Notes: generated by a model from the letters alone, not told the origin. Shown: positions 24,480 through 36,937, counted from the first letter of the stretch. The stretch: 64,000 nucleotides of DNA from Salvator merianae (GCA_003586115.2 QVOM02000116.1:35181946-35245945), one strand, 5' to 3'. A program made the numbers and translations.

Positions 24480-24870
24480 GGCTACCTCTAGACAGCAAGA
24501 GGCAATACAGAATCTAAAAAAGATTCCGCAGTTAGCTCTTGTCGCCCCTCGTCAGATGCAAGGAGCTGTCCCGGCCTTACCTCTGTGTCTGCCTGCTTGT
24601 GTCATTATCATCTTGCATGGAGTTCCCTGGAAGTCAGTCAACCACCCACCCACTTTCTTTTGTTGTTTTCTCACACTTGGCTGGCCTCTGGGTAGTCCCA
24701 AGTGAAATACTAGCAAAATGGGCTGGTAGACACATAAGTAACCATCGCTATTACGGGAAACTCGACATGATTGCCAGATTTCCTGTAACAGCAATATCAC
24801 AGATATTGTCTGACATTCCCAATACAGTCCTGGGAAAATCTTGGGTTTTCACCTGCATCTGGGGGCACCC
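24480..24870. mobile_element. Family D DNA element, complete copy
   Basis: 391 bp. The left end GGCTACCTCTAGACAGC pairs loosely with the right end (complement GGGTGCCCCCAGATGCAGG). It is flanked by a perfect TAA duplication (24477-24479, 24871-24873), the classic PIF/Harbinger target. Internally it carries a stem built from GCTATTACGGGAAACT and its complement-like AGATTTCCTGTAACAGC. The same interior occurs near 19700, 26640 and 62430. Overlapping ORFs of 80-150 codons are incidental. Confidence 0.8.
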
Positions 24871-26374
24871 TAAGAAACATAAGATAATATATCTGGCCAG
24901 CTTTCCATTTTCAAATCTACTAAGCCAGTTCTGCTGCTTTGGAGGACTTTTCTGCTCTTTTTGCTCAATGGACCCTAGATTTCTGCTCTGAAATCTTGCC
25001 TTCATAGAGGACAGGAAACATAGACACCATGCACATTTCCTTTTGATACTAAAAATCTCACTAAGACTCAGTATATACATGAATCACTGATGTAGTTTGA
25101 CATTTGAATAGCAATCCAAGTCCCTTCATTTTGTTTTCAAAGTTTTCAAGTATGCATCATGCCAGTACCAGATCCAGGTGAATGAAAAAGAGGCTTCAAA
25201 TCAAATAGGGCCCTCTACACCTTCAGAGAGCTGGGCTGCAGTCACACCTGTTAAATAAGAAGTCTTCAAGTTGCCTGTAGTCACAAGGGATCACACTAGA
25301 AAAGGCCATTCTGATTAATATCCAAGCTATCCCATCCTGTTCAGTCGTTTCTTGTTTTTGGATTATCCCAGCAGTCCATTTCTGTTTCTTAGCCCAGTTC
25401 TTTTTTCAGAGTGTGATCATTCCAGAGGACTATCAGGGGTGGTTTCTGTATTTTCCTGGCTGAGCAGAGCAAGGGTTTCTCTTACTTTGTCCAGCCAATA
25501 CTTGCCCTTGTGGGCATTCTATGGGGTGAGGATATTGTCCTCCATTTCCTCCTTGCCCCATGTCACCACCAGCCTCTTTTTACTTTTTTGGAAGGGTTAC
25601 AATGTTCTGCACATTCTTATACTTTATTTTTGTCTTTGCACAAAGCTCAGAGGGGAAATGGGTGCCCCAAGCTAGCAATTTGGAAGCTCCATTTTGCCTC
25701 TGAGTTTTGTGCAATTCTGTAAATGTGGGAAGCCAAATCTCTGCCATTACATTAATGGACAGAGAAGCCCAAGCCACTTGAGACTGGGAAGGGGGGAGGG
25801 ATAGAGGAATCCCACTCCTGAAGATAGAATAGGGTGAAGGGTGGAATGGGGATAGCACAGAACAGAAGAGAGAATCGTGTGCCTAAACATGGAAAGAGGC
25901 TTCCCTCCTAATGTCAGCGGGGGCGGGGGGGCTGGTCCAGTATGTCTCTCGGATCTGCAGTGTGATGGTGTTGGTGGCAGCAGGAGAAGATGTTTGGAGA
26001 GCTGTAATAAAGCTCATGAACACCCCTCTTAAGTAAGTCACACTACACAAGACAAAGGGAGGGTGGAGAAAAGCTATCAGTTTCTCTCCCTTGTTGCTTC
26101 TCTGCTTGCTTCCATTACACTGCAGCCTTACATCTCCTGCCCCTGGGTAGGCAAATGTTGAGCAGCAGATGGCATCCATTCATAGAGGGAAGAGGGATGG
26201 GAGGGATGGCGGGTGGAGTGATATAAACTACCCTCTCACTGGATTGAGGCTGCACAGCCTGAACCCTGTGAACAACAAACATGACCTTGGAGAGCATTAA
26301 CTATAGAAAGGTGTGATTTGTCCAAAACCACACTGACTCCCTATTGTGCCTTAAATTGCATTATTTCCTTGCAG

Positions 26375-26793
26375 TGTGACCATGGCCCAAGAGGGAATAT
26401 GGGACCTAAAGAAGATCCCACGTTTGTCTCTTGCTGCCCACCACTAGAGGGGAGAAGCAATCACGGGCTTACCTTTGTGTCTGTCAATAGCTTTCAAAAT
26501 CAGCTCACTTGGGGCTACTGGAAGCCTGCCAAGCACCTACTCACTTACTTTTGTTGATTTTCATGCACTTGGCTGGCTTCTGGTAGCCCCCAGCAAACTA
26601 ATTCTGAAGCTGCTGACAGACACAAAGATAAGCATTGCAATTACGGGAAATCTGACATCATTGCTGGATTTCCTATAATAGTGATATTATGGGGTTTTGA
26701 TCCAGGACTGTATTGGGAATGCCAAGGATACTTAAGGCATTTCTAATATAATGCTAGGACAATCATGGGTTTTAGCTCTGTCTGGAGGCACAG
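26375..26793. mobile_element. Family D DNA element, decayed copy
   Basis: It matches the 24480 copy through GAAGATCCCACG, TGCTGCCCACCACTAGA, TTTGTTGATTTTCATGCACT and GCAATTACGGGAAATCTGAC, and ends at GTCTGGAGGCAC. The left end is blurred. Confidence 0.65.
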
Positions 26794-27065
26794 AAGAGGC
26801 ATTCCAGCAGGAGTTGCCTGCATTACCGGCCTATGTCCACTGCAGTTCTCTCTTCTGTGATTAACGATGTAGGAGCCCTGTCAACCTTTCTATCCGACCA
26901 TGGCATACTCTCATCTACCTTGCCCCAAGTCATCTGCCTGAAGCTGAACTGGCATACTCTGGCACATTCATGAATATGCAAGCTTTGTAACCAATGGATA
27001 CATGAAAAAATCTGCAGATCACAAAAGTATGAAAAATGGGAACTTACTGTACTAATTGAACTTAC

Positions 27066-27137
27066 CCGAGCTTTAGCTAGAACTCTTTGCTTCTCCCGGT
27101 CAAGTTCTAGCTTTAGTATTTCTTGAGTATTCATTAG
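27066..27137 (-). CDS. Exon 9, coiled-coil exon
   Basis: A 72-nt phase 0-0 exon (residues 306-329) encodes a charged helix (LMNTQEILKLELDREKQRVL). Acceptor TTACATTTCAG and donor CGG|GTAAGT are strong. It is one unit of the same extended coil as exons 7 and 8. Confidence 0.9.
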
Positions 27138-27547
27138 CTGAAATGTAAGTAATTATTCTGAAATCATTACATTATAACAAAGAAAATAGTATGAACTGGA
27201 CTTCGTTCTGTATGAATAAACATAATGAAATAAACGGAATCTTATCAGTGGTAAGCAGAAACTGGAAATAATAAAATTTATCCAGATACCTGCTCAGAAC
27301 TTCAACTTCAATGGGATTAGATGGTAAAATTTCACACAATTATTGTTAGCTAGAACCAAAAATGCTATTTGTAACTAAAGATGCAGATTTAATTTGTTTT
27401 TGTGTTTTGCCCATTATGTATATTTTTTAAAAGTTTGCTTCTTTTTTGTCCTTCAGCATGCTTCCTACCTCACTTATTTTTCAACTTAAAGAGTAGGAAT
27501 GGTCTTATTTTGTGAACTGCTCTGGCAGCTAGAGATGGATGCTTTGC

Positions 27548-27580
27548 ATGAATGAATGAATGAATGAATGAACGAATGAA
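27548..27580. repeat. (AATG)n microsatellite
   Basis: Eight units of ATGA/AATG with one interruption (AACG). Confidence 0.95.
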
Positions 27581-29027
27581 ATATTAAAATGTCATATTGA
27601 AGACAGGCTATATTCAAATGCAGTGGTGACATGAGCAACATTTTCATGAGGGCAGCTGGGATAATGTGAGGATCCAGTTAGAAGCCTCACTTTAAGCATT
27701 CCTAACTGTATCTTGGTCTGCTGCATATCAAAACACGGTCTAGTAACGTCAACGAGAAGCTCCCAGAAGTGGTCTTGTCTTATTGCCACCACTCTCATGT
27801 CCTTATCTGTGGGACGCAGCTGTTCAGACTAAGGCTCCATCCACATGGCCTGTAAAGGCTGCTCCTTGACTGTCCCCGTGACTCAGTGAGCAAACGGTTT
27901 CACTTGCAATCGGACAACATGCCATCCTGGAGGCACAGACTCTACCCTCGGAGATGACCTGGTTGTGGAGTGGGATAAAGCACTCCAAGGGTGGATCGGT
28001 GGCAAATTCTCCCCCTCCTCCACCATATACAGTCACAAAGGACAGAGGAAGAGAATTAAAGGGGCGATTTCTGCCTGTGCCAGGATAGCATCAGACTGAA
28101 AATGACAACTGGAGCCAATTCAGCTCTGTCATGAAAGCTGCATAGGCGGAAACCTTGCATTTGCGGCATGTGTGACCAGCATGCGTCCTGCCTCTGCAGT
28201 GTGTCTCAGGCCCCTTGCCCCTGAGAAAGGTATTTCCACACCCTTCTGGATACTGCTTAAGACTTGGAAGGCATACACAGCAGCAGAATCCATGCAATTA
28301 GTTGCTGGGGAAGTTAGATTAAAAAAAAAAAAAAAAAAAGGAACTGAAAACCTGAATTTTATTAAGTAGATGCATTGCTCTGGTGGTCATGTTCCCAGAC
28401 TACGTCCATAGAAGTAAACAAAGGCTGTATCCATATTCGCTATTTTAAAAAAGCTAAAAAATGGCTTAGAGGTGTTAACTGCCCTATGCTAGCGTTCCCA
28501 TCTCACCAGAAATCCATATTTAAGGCCAGAAAATGCACTTCCAAAGGGCACCTTCTTTCCTTTGCTGTGAATTGGAGTTGGGATAGGAACACTGTCTGCC
28601 ATCTGTTACTTTCTAAGCTGCTTTTGAGATGCTATTTTTTAAAATGGTTGGATGCCTCTTCAGCTCTACCTGCTCACTTGACATAGGGACCATGGAGCAC
28701 CCAGAGCACTTCCAGCAGCCTCAGAAGATAGCCCTCCTGTTTAGAAGCAGTCTGGAGCTGTTTTTTTTAAACTACATTCTCCAATCCTGCTGTATAGGAT
28801 GGCATCTCCCCTTTGTATTCAGTCTTAAGAATACTCTCAAAGGAGCAAGCAGAGGCTTTGGAAAAGCTGCTGTTTGAAGAAAAAATCAGTTCATCTATTC
28901 AGAATACGTAATTTGAATCTCCTTGTAGGGGGTGCTTACTTGAACAAAATACTGTAGAGTATTTTCAGACCATAAAAGAAATCCACCTGTTCATAGCTCA
29001 ACGAAGTCATGGCTTGTGCAGTGGAGA

Positions 29028-29440
29028 TCTTTATTGTTGTTGTTGGGTACCACTGTGTTATAGCTGACTCCTGGTTGACTGCATGGGCACCTCTATGGGG
29101 ACCTCTACAGTTGCAGTCAAAATCATTCAACCCCCCCCCCCATTGCAAATTAGGTTTATTTGCAGATTGTACAAACTGCTGGCTGTTTGCAAGAAACCAG
29201 TCAAACAAGAACAATGTAAATAGCTCAACACAATATAACAAGTGATTTCTCCAAATTCAACACAAAATGCCTCCGTTAATGACCACTGCACTCTCAGAAG
29301 TATTGTTGAATACAAGTTGAACAATTTTGATTGCAATTGTATGCTGTTTTCTTGGCAGAGAGATACAGAAGTGCTTTGTCATTGTCTACTTCCAGAGAGA
29401 GGCTGGGGATAGAACCAGCAACCTCAGGGGAATCTTGGCA
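29028..29440 (-). mobile_element. tRNA-derived SINE with BovB-like tail, interrupted
   Basis: On the minus strand the right part (29342-29440) reads GGTTCTATCCCCAGCC, CTGGAAGTAGACAATGACAA and TCTCTGCCAAGAAAAC. The left part (29028-29105) continues GTGCCCATGCAGTCAACC and ends AGTGGTACCCAACAACAAC. This is the same order as the intact copy at 34925-35118. A Tc1-like MITE separates the halves. Confidence 0.75.
29108..29339. mobile_element. Tc1/mariner-like MITE inserted in a SINE
   Basis: 232 bp. The ends CAGTTGCAGTCAAAATCATT and (complement) CAATTGCAATCAAAATTGTT form about 25-bp inverted repeats. A TA lies at each edge (29106-29107 and 29340-29341), the target duplication typical of Tc1/mariner. 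A C-run follows the left repeat. No transposase, and short ORFs are incidental. Confidence 0.85.
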
Positions 29441-29824
29441 GCTGGGACCTGGCACCTGGGACCTTGTCTTTGTGCTGAGTCATGCTTTTATCTCTTGTGG
29501 ATCAAAGTGCTGCTTGATGCAATCAAAGGAAAAGCACCAGTCATTGCTCTAACCCTGCTTTAGTCCTGGCTTCAAAGAGCCTAGGAATCCTGTAAGGTTC
29601 TGAACAGCAGGAAGAGAAGAAGTTGAGATTTTTATTCTTTTAAGCCACCTGAAAAATTGTTAAATAATACAGGGAGGAGGGTTTGTCTAATTTGCCTCCA
29701 GCTGTCATGCACAATACTCTTTATGAGCTGTGGAGAGTTTGGGACATCCGTTTCTTGCCGTTTCTCTTTCTTCTACTTTCTTTCTCTCCCCAGTCAATCT
29801 GTTTGATCTGTTTTTGTAATAATT

Positions 29825-29890
29825 TTTTTGTGACCTGAGACTTTCAGGTATAGAGCAGGATAGAAATATAAACAAGCAAACAAATAAATA
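29825..29890 (+). mobile_element. L2-like LINE/SINE 3' tail
   Basis: TGTGACCTGAGACTTTCAGG, then ATAGAGCAGGATAGAAATAT and an AAACAAATAAAT tail, match the ending of the 39535-39815 fragment. Confidence 0.5.
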
Positions 29891-30511
29891 TCTTGCATGA
29901 TCAGCATATTCCTGAATAATCATTTCTTCTAATCAAAGTAGATTTGCACAAATGCCTAGAAGGAATTTGTTTCTTGTAGAAGAATAGGATTTGAGCTATT
30001 TCTTTAAAATATTGTACTTGCTGCAGAACTAATTCTCTTTCATGACATAGTGAAGCCAGGTGCTTTTTCAAAGAAACTTTCTGAGCACTGTCCTTCATTA
30101 GCAGAGGCTCTTGGAGCACTTCTACAGGCCAGTGAATTAGGGATGAGACTTCAATTGGAAGCCTCCCTTTGATATTCCTGGAGAATGTCTTGATCTGATG
30201 TGGCTCAAAATACACTCCAGTCCCAATCTATAGGTCACCATTGCTCTAGATACCGTTTATGCATCAGCAGATTGATATAGTTTTGCTATAGTAGTGAATA
30301 TCTATAGCTCAGGTTTACAGTGTCATATCGTAGGAATTCTCTGAGCTGAATCTTCTGTCTGCAGACATTTTGTCACCAGGCTAGGTAGTGTCAACACCAC
30401 AGGCACTGATGATGCTGCCTAAGCTGGGGGGCGAAATGTCTTCAGAAAAAAGATTCAGCTCAGACAACTCCTACAATGTGGCACTAATATGGTCTAAGTT
30501 TTGATTGCTTT

Positions 30512-30640
30512 AGCACAAGGATGGCAAACTGTGGACCTTAGTGGCTTCTGAACTACAGCTCCCATGAGCCCCAGCCAGTGTGGCCAATGGCATTGAACAA
30601 TGAGAGAGCTGTAGTTTGGCAATCTTTGGAGGTCATAATT
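30512..30640. mobile_element. Short palindromic hAT-group repeat
   Basis: The left arm AAGGATGGCAAACTGTGG and the middle CTACAGCTCCCATGAGCCCC ... GGCCAATGGCAT ... GAGCTGTAGTTTGG fold as a long imperfect palindrome. This CTACAGCTCCCATGAG motif is a common reptile DNA repeat (from memory). Confidence 0.5.
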
Positions 30641-31004
30641 TGGACACCAGGCTTTTGAAACTAGTCCTAGGAATCCTGTAGACTTCCATATTGTTAAATT
30701 GTAACTTCCATCATCCCTAACTATGGCTGCTTTGGCAGGGGATGGTTGAATTCATCAGCAACATCAGAAGGCCTACAGGTCCGTTTATGCTTTAGACCTT
30801 CCCTTCCATCTACATACTCAGCTCCTATCCACAGTCAAGTCCAGAGACCACAAAACTAGTTTCTGCGTTTTTTGGTGGACTGGACCAGGAAGGGGTCTAC
30901 AGGTCTGCCTTCTGCATGCAGGTATGATTTAAGGGAGGTCCTGCTCCCTCATAGGTTGCTCAGTCTGCACAGAATGGAGCGCAGACCTGACTAGGACTCC
31001 CAAA

Positions 31005-31390
31005 ATGGTGTCCTGGTCCAGTCTACCAGAACACCTCTTTTTGAAGGTCTATCAGTGTACTAGGGAGTGGTATATCAGGCCATGGAGGCATGCATATGGC
31101 ACATCTCCAAGGTCCAGTATATTACAGGAATCCCATTTCAAGGCACATGGTGTGCCTCTGAAATGCCCCCCTGCCGGAAGCTCTGAAGGTCAGCAATTTT
31201 CATTCCTGGTCTTCAAAGTATATGGAGGCGCCTCACCCCAGCTCTGAAGCGGGTGCAAGCTTCAGAGCTGGCATGGGGACTGGCACAGAACAAGCTGTCC
31301 CAATGCAATGGCCTTGTTCCATGCCAGGAGCAATCCGTTCCAGCTTGGGTTGGGTTGCTTATTCCAGACCAGAGTGTCCCACTCTGGTCC
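31005..31390. repeat. Interspersed repeat, family C, second copy
   Basis: It matches 15178-15480 in block order (GTATATCAGGCCATGGAGGC, then CAAGGTCCAGTATATTAC). It also contains an internal inverted pair around CAGCTCTGAAGC / GCTTCAGAGCTG. Confidence 0.45.
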
Positions 31391-31880
31391 AGGATACTGA
31401 TCTTCAGTGCGAATATGGCCTATTTGTAAGTGAATTTCTGAAGTGCTAAGACTCTTACATTTCATTTCATTTATGACTATCAAATACACAAAGAGAAATC
31501 ACTCCCTAATTTTTATTTTGGTGTCTCATTATACTGTCAAGCACTCCATTATTTCTGTTACCAGGCTCAGGCAATTTATAATTTATATATAATCTGCCAG
31601 TTGCAAAGATTGATGTTCTGACTTTATTTCTTTCTGAAAACTTTTGTTCAGGTAAGCCCCAGTTTTTCAGTCCGAATTTTTCAGTAGCTAAACCCTTCCA
31701 AAAGAAGAATTCTGGCTTGTCTGACCTGCGAATAATAATGAGTTATGTAAATCTTTACTCAAAGGCGAGAATAGGATGATCAACATTCTTCCCATTATAT
31801 AAGGCTAAGAACTCATAGGCCATTGTGTCTTTGTACTCATTAATCCATCACTGTCAATAAATAAATAAATAATACAGTAC

Positions 31881-31939
31881 CTTCTCAATTGTCTTCAAAT
31901 CTCTTTCTCTCTTATCCTGCAACTGTTTAATTTCAGTCT
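31881..31939 (-). CDS. Exon 8, coiled-coil exon
   Basis: This 59-nt exon enters in phase 1 and leaves in phase 0, encoding residues 287-305 (TEIKQLQDKRERDLKTIEK) after the shared Glu codon. The acceptor is CTTCTTTCAG and the donor AAG|GTACTG. One other frame gives an immediate stop, and the required phase is exactly the one exon 7 provides. Confidence 0.88.
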
Positions 31940-33468
31940 CTGAAAGAAGTGAGAAAAGGTGATGGTGAAGGAGAATAAACCAGACCATGAAATTACACGG
32001 CTATTTAAAGAGATTCATATTGTGCACCACAGGTCAGTTTGCAAACCCACTGAAATGTGCCCTGGACTACGGCAGTGGCAGACGGGTGACCTTCACAACT
32101 GCCCTTGACATTCACGGCCTTCTTCCTGCTGTTCAGCTGGCTGGCCATAGAGGGAAAGATTAAGAAATAAGTTCAAGAGCCAAGTGTGTCTGAGCACCCA
32201 TCACTTTTCATTACTGCGAGCCTTAGCATCCTTGCTGTTAGTCACAGCTAATACAAAATGCTTTAGCAGGTGGCTCTTTCTGGCTGAAGCCAAGTTTATG
32301 ATGATTGGAAAGGCGGGCAGAGAAAAAGGCGCATCATCGTGCAAGGTGGTGCAATAGCATTTCATAGGACAATGCCTTCATATTCATTTCATACAGTTGA
32401 CCAAGAATATTGCTGTGCCTTTATTCTCTGAATCTACAGGGTTACCATAATGATTCTATTTGATATTTTAAAGTTAGATATTATGGACGATTCTGCACTG
32501 GTTGGTATATTGGACCAGCAAGAAAACTAGGAGTCTCCCCTGCTGCATGCTGGTGCAATCTAAGGGAGAACCCATCCAGGTCTCCCCACCTGGGGCTTCG
32601 CTTATGGACCTCCCCATCTGGGACCTTCCCACCTGGGGCCTCCTTCGGACTGTGGAAGGAAGGCTCTTAGTCCGCTTGCTGGTCCAGTATATCAACCAGT
32701 GTAGAATCGCCCTATGACTTCTTTTAATAAGCATTTCATTATGAAAAGTTTGTTATTGCCTTTGGAATCCCCAGAGGGCCATTTAGAAATGCAGAAAACT
32801 ACGGTATCTATAAAGGCAAAAATCTTTTATCCTCACAAATATCAAGCTTTCCATTTCTAACTGCATATCAATGATGGATCAACTGTACCCAGAGAGAGAG
32901 ACAAGTAGTTGTGAATGTTGGTATTTTCGTTATCAAATATGTTTGTACATATGGCAAACCACAAATCCAACCTTCTTTAAGAAAAGTAACATAGATAGAT
33001 AGATATAAAATAACCATTTTAGAAATTATCAGCAAAAATTCAGCATTCCATCCTACAGCATGAAGTTGATAAGAGTTCTTGCTTTGTTAGAACAGGTAGC
33101 TAATAAAATGTATATATTAATAAAATGTTAGAAGAACAGATAGTTAGAAAAATGTAGATTTGGGAGGTTGTACTGTACAATACAATTCTGAACTGTAAAT
33201 ATTACAAGTGCTGGGCTACAAATATTTTCTTCTGATTAGTAAGTACAAGGAAAAATAAACATCTGCTGAAGAAGATACTTCCTACAAAGCACAGAAAAAC
33301 TGCAGATCATTTCAGAGTTACAGGGGAAATTGGAAAAAAAAATCAAGATTAAACATGCTGTACATTTTGGCCTGTTTTAAGTTTTGAATGATAATCCCTC
33401 TTTTTTTTCTTTTCTTTTTTTGGGTAGTTATAAGTTAACTAAGTTTTTGGTTTTGTTAGAAAGTTTAC
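31940..33468 (-). other. Intron between exons 7 and 8
   Basis: 1.5 kb with a foldback MITE at 32485-32712 and a short ATAG microsatellite near 32995. No other exon is visible. Confidence 0.65.
32485..32712. mobile_element. 228-bp foldback MITE with 3-bp duplication
   Basis: The left arm GGACGATTCTGCACTGGTTG and right arm (complement) GGGCGATTCTACACTGGTTG pair for about 50 bp, through TATACTGGACCAGCAAG. Flanked by TAT on each side (32482-32484, 32713-32715). The pair of mirror ORFs containing YWTSK on opposite strands simply reflects the palindrome. Confidence 0.82.
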
Positions 33469-33607
33469 CTAATTCACTTTGTTCGTTCTCCTTGTTTTTC
33501 AGAGTTTGTTGCAGGCCTTTAAGTTTTTCAGTCAGGGAAGCTGTTTGTTCTTTCCACTCCCGCTTTTCTTGCTGAAGGAGCTCTACTTCAACGTCTGCAT
33601 GTGAAAG
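33469..33607 (-). CDS. Exon 7, coiled-coil exon
   Basis: A 139-nt exon (residues 240-285, ending in phase 1) encodes a classic coil with leucines at heptad spacing (VEVELLQQEKREWKEQ, LTEKLKGLQQTLKNKE). Acceptor CTTAATCTTTCAG and donor TTAG|GTAAAC are good. The phase-1 end supplies G to join AG from exon 8 as a Glu codon. Confidence 0.92.
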
Positions 33608-34700
33608 CTGAAAGATTAAGATGCTGTCTAATTCTAAAGCATGGAACGTAAAAATTCAAAACAAAAATGGAGTAAATATGCCGCCAGGGCATGCAATAAT
33701 TGTACAATGCAGCTATCATATCATGTTCTGAATTGTTGTCATATTAGTTATAATATGAATGGAGGAGAAAAAAGGGAGGAGATTAAATAGAACTTTCCGG
33801 AAGAAAGGCTCCGGTACCCAGCATACAAAGACTGTAACACATGCGGATGGGTTTATTGACAGGAATAATGCATATCATACTGTTTGTTTGCCCTCATCAT
33901 TCAGGCCAAGTTATTGTGGAGGCCGAATCCAAGAAGGCAGCTGGGGCATATCCACCCACACTGCTCCCTGTGTTTATGAAGTACTGTCCGTAACTAGGCA
34001 AGGCAAGGGAAACCACGGGCAAGCAACTCCAGGGGGTTGCAAAGCGCGCAGCTAAGGCGAAGGAGGGGGCTTGTCGCCTTTGTGCCGTTTCTCAGTGACA
34101 GCGTAGCCATTGCCATGAGGAGCACATCACATGTCAAGTTGGTGAAATTTCCAGGCTGGGAGCCACATGGAGTCCATCAGGCAGCCTGATACCAACACAG
34201 TTGGCTTTCTGCTTAGGGCTGGAGCCACCCAGAGGCAATTCATATTCTGAACATTAAGATAGCTTTGCATGCCCGTCACACATAGGTTGTTCAAAGTTTT
34301 GTGTGTGCCGTCTTTTTTTTTTTTTTTTAATGCCATTGAAAACTTTGGTTTAAATCTCCATGCAAACAGTGATAACCTTGTAGGAAAGTTCCAGGACAGC
34401 ATGCAACAAAGGACTTTAAAGTTATACTTTTAGTAAAGCAAACTCATTTACATTTTTATTATGCATGCCTTTTGTTAAAATCTTGCCACGTTCATTATGG
34501 AAAAGACTTCGTGCATCCAGGCTTATTGGAAGAGCTACGCTTTCTTCTCTGCTTCAAAGCTATTTAGCACATTTGCATAGATTGTCAAATGGCTGTCGAG
34601 ATTTTACTGCCAACATATTTCTTTTAACACTCTCAGAATAAACAACTTGCAACACAACTTTAAAATGACCATTAGAATCCAATAGTCAGTTTGGATACCC

Positions 34701-34701
<1 letters not shown>

Positions 34702-34737
<36 letters not shown>
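34702..34737. repeat. (AC)n microsatellite
   Basis: About 18 uninterrupted AC units. Confidence 0.97.
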
Positions 34738-34738
<1 letters not shown>

Positions 34739-34924
34739 CAACTAATAATTCAATAGTTTTGAAAAGGTGGGGGAATAGAATTCTGATATTCTGTTCAGCA
34801 AAAGTCTATTTCTAAAAGTAGCTTATTCTAATTGTTCTCCACTCTTGTCACCTTTATTCAATGTGGCATATTTGGTTCAAGGGTTGAACTGATAAAAGAT
34901 AGAAATCTCTACTCAGGCACCAGG

Positions 34925-35118
34925 GAGGGGTGTAACTGAGTGGTAGAGCAAACTGCCTGGAAAGCAGAGGGCCATTGGTTCAATATCAAACCTCTCCCTG
35001 GAAGTAGGCAATGGCAAACCACTTCAGTATCTCTGCCAAGAAAACTGCTTAGAAGTGCCCATGGAGGTGCCTACACAGTCAACCTGAAATCAGTCATGAC
35101 TCAGTAGTACCCAACAAC
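34925..35118 (+). mobile_element. tRNA-derived SINE (Sauria-SINE-like)
   Basis: The head GGGTGTAACTGAGTGGTAGA is an A-box-like tRNA promoter, with GGTTCAATATCAA as a decayed B box. The body contains GGAAGTAGGCAATGGCAAAC and CTGCCAAGAAAACTGC, and the end AGTAGTACCCAACAACAACT resembles the BovB tail. Known squamate SINEs share this plan (tRNA head, BovB-like tail), and the class assignment is from memory. Confidence 0.75.
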
Positions 35119-36417
35119 AACTCAAGCATCAAACTCAGTGAGTGATTCTGGGCCAATTGTTTTCTGTTGATACTTTCCACCCCAAACCGTTGCTCTGTGA
35201 ATAAAGTAGGAGAAGAGGAAATCCTGGAGCAGAAACCCTTGGCAAGTGAATGGGCCTGTTTGACCAGCCGCTATCATTTCCCCCCACCTCATGGTTGCTG
35301 TTGATCTTATGCCCTCTCCGCCAGCACCAGATGCCCCCCCATCTTCTCCCTCCTCTGCTCTCTCACCATCACTCTTCCCTGTGCATACAACTCCACCTAT
35401 CCCACATGAACACTCTTAGGTAGCCTGTGGAGTGGAGGAGCCCCAGGTAGAAAGACCCCATTGTAGCAGCAAAGGTGGGTAATAGCTTTACTTAGATGGA
35501 GGGCTATAGCACACAGGTACAGGACCACTGTGCATGGGCTGCAGTGCACGGGCTGCGGCACAACCAGGAGGGTCTTTCTTTTTGGCATGCAATTCAGCAA
35601 CATCTGTCCCTTCCTATTCCATTAAGCCCATGCTCCCCCAAATGAAAGTGTTGCCGTAAACCTCTTCCAGGGTTGGGTTTTCAAAAATGGAATAAATCAC
35701 AGCATTTTCCAGACTCTGCAGTTGCTTGGAAGTACACTGCACAGACCAATGCAGGACACAACAAAAAGCTTCTCCCAATGTGTCTCTGCTCTGTTTGTAT
35801 GGCACAAATCAACAGGAAGATTTGATGAAAATATACATGGTTGGAGCAAGATTCTCAAGTGGTTTACTTAGAAAATTAGATTGTGAGACTAATTTCTGGG
35901 CTGCTTAACCCCAAATTAAATGCTGTTATCAGTGGGTGATAAAAGCAAGAAGATACGACTGGAGAAGGATTATTTGCAAAGACTGCTGTTTTCTTCAAAA
36001 GTGTCAAATTAGTATTAAATAATGTAGCTGCTCCCAAGAAAGGGAAGGTGATGTTTCTCTAGTATTTCTGCAGGGTAAGACTAAAAAGGGAAAGAGTGAG
36101 GACATAACAGCTGCCGCAAGAGCTGTGAGGTAGTAGGGTGGGTTATAAATATGAATTTAAAAATATAATACATAAATGCAGCTCATCATTTTCTGAGACA
36201 TTCTGGTTCAGGCATTACAAGTTATGAGCAGAGCAAGGTATGTGGTCCCTGAGGTGTAAAATACAACACAAGCTTGCATAGCTCCTGTTCTTTTCATTGA
36301 GCCTTGTGCAAGAGAACGTCTCAGAAGATGCAGACCATAGGCTTCATCTGCCTGTAACTTACTCTGTTGTCTGCAGGAGCACTCAGCTTTATGGTCTGAG
36401 AAAGCTTTCACTCTTTA

Positions 36418-36720
36418 CTTCATGATAGATTCACCCAGAATGCAGCAGCCCGACCATTGATGGGAGTTTCTGGCTGGATGTACATCACACTGGCCTTAAA
36501 AGAACTGCAATGGATGCCTATTCACTTCTGAGCCCAATTCAAGGTGTTGATGTTAATATATTAGACTCTAGATGGCTTGGCCCCAAATGTCAATACCATG
36601 GCTGTAGGCATTGCACTTCCATCTTCCTCTGTGTCTCAGTCGCAGACATGTTTGCTAGTCTTTCTCAAAGACCCTACATTCCCTCCTTGTGCTAGTTAAC
36701 TCTGGTATGCTGATAAGGTG
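36418..36720 (+). mobile_element. L2-like LINE, end of reverse transcriptase ORF
   Basis: A decayed frame reads roughly ITLALKELQWMPIHF-stop-AQFKVL with LDGLAPN after it, matching the conserved L2/CR1-group motif L(K/R)xLHWLPV...FK(V/L)L...LxGLAP. It contains stops and is dead. Confidence 0.65.
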
Positions 36721-36937
36721 CTCGGAAAACTGAAGGTTGTTTTGAGAACTACATCTGGGATGATGGGAAACCACTGAGCTCATGAGAACTGAGAAAACCA
36801 AGCGGGAATGAAAGTCTAATATATACCTTGGCCATTTCATGCCCCCTTTGTGTTCTGTTATTAATAGAAAGAGTAGCATTGAACCATGCTGTCTCTCTGC
36901 CTGGATTTCTCTGAATACAACCTGGGGTGGTGATCCT

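Larger units (their letters stand above)
24242..27065 (-). other. Intron between exons 9 and 10
   Basis: 2.8 kb, dominated by two family D elements (24480-24870 and about 26375-26793). About 25.0-26.3 kb is unassigned and has no supported exon. Confidence 0.6.
27138..31880 (-). other. Intron between exons 8 and 9
   Basis: 4.7 kb. It holds an AATG microsatellite, a poly-A run at 28319-28339, a SINE split by a Tc1-like MITE (29028-29440), a LINE tail, the 30512 element and a family C copy (31005-31390). Roughly 27.6-28.3 kb is GC-richer and begins TAAGGCTCCATCCACATGG, like a DNA element end, but I found no matching right end. Confidence 0.55.

Noticed and set aside
27829..28300. A GC-richer block beginning TAAGGCTCCATCCACATGG, considered as another 3-bp-duplication MITE.
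   Set aside because: No matching inverted right end could be found, so boundaries and class cannot be supported.
34927..35000. tRNA-like sequence with A-box and B-box resemblance.
   Set aside because: It is the head of a SINE. The B box is degraded and no cloverleaf can be completed.
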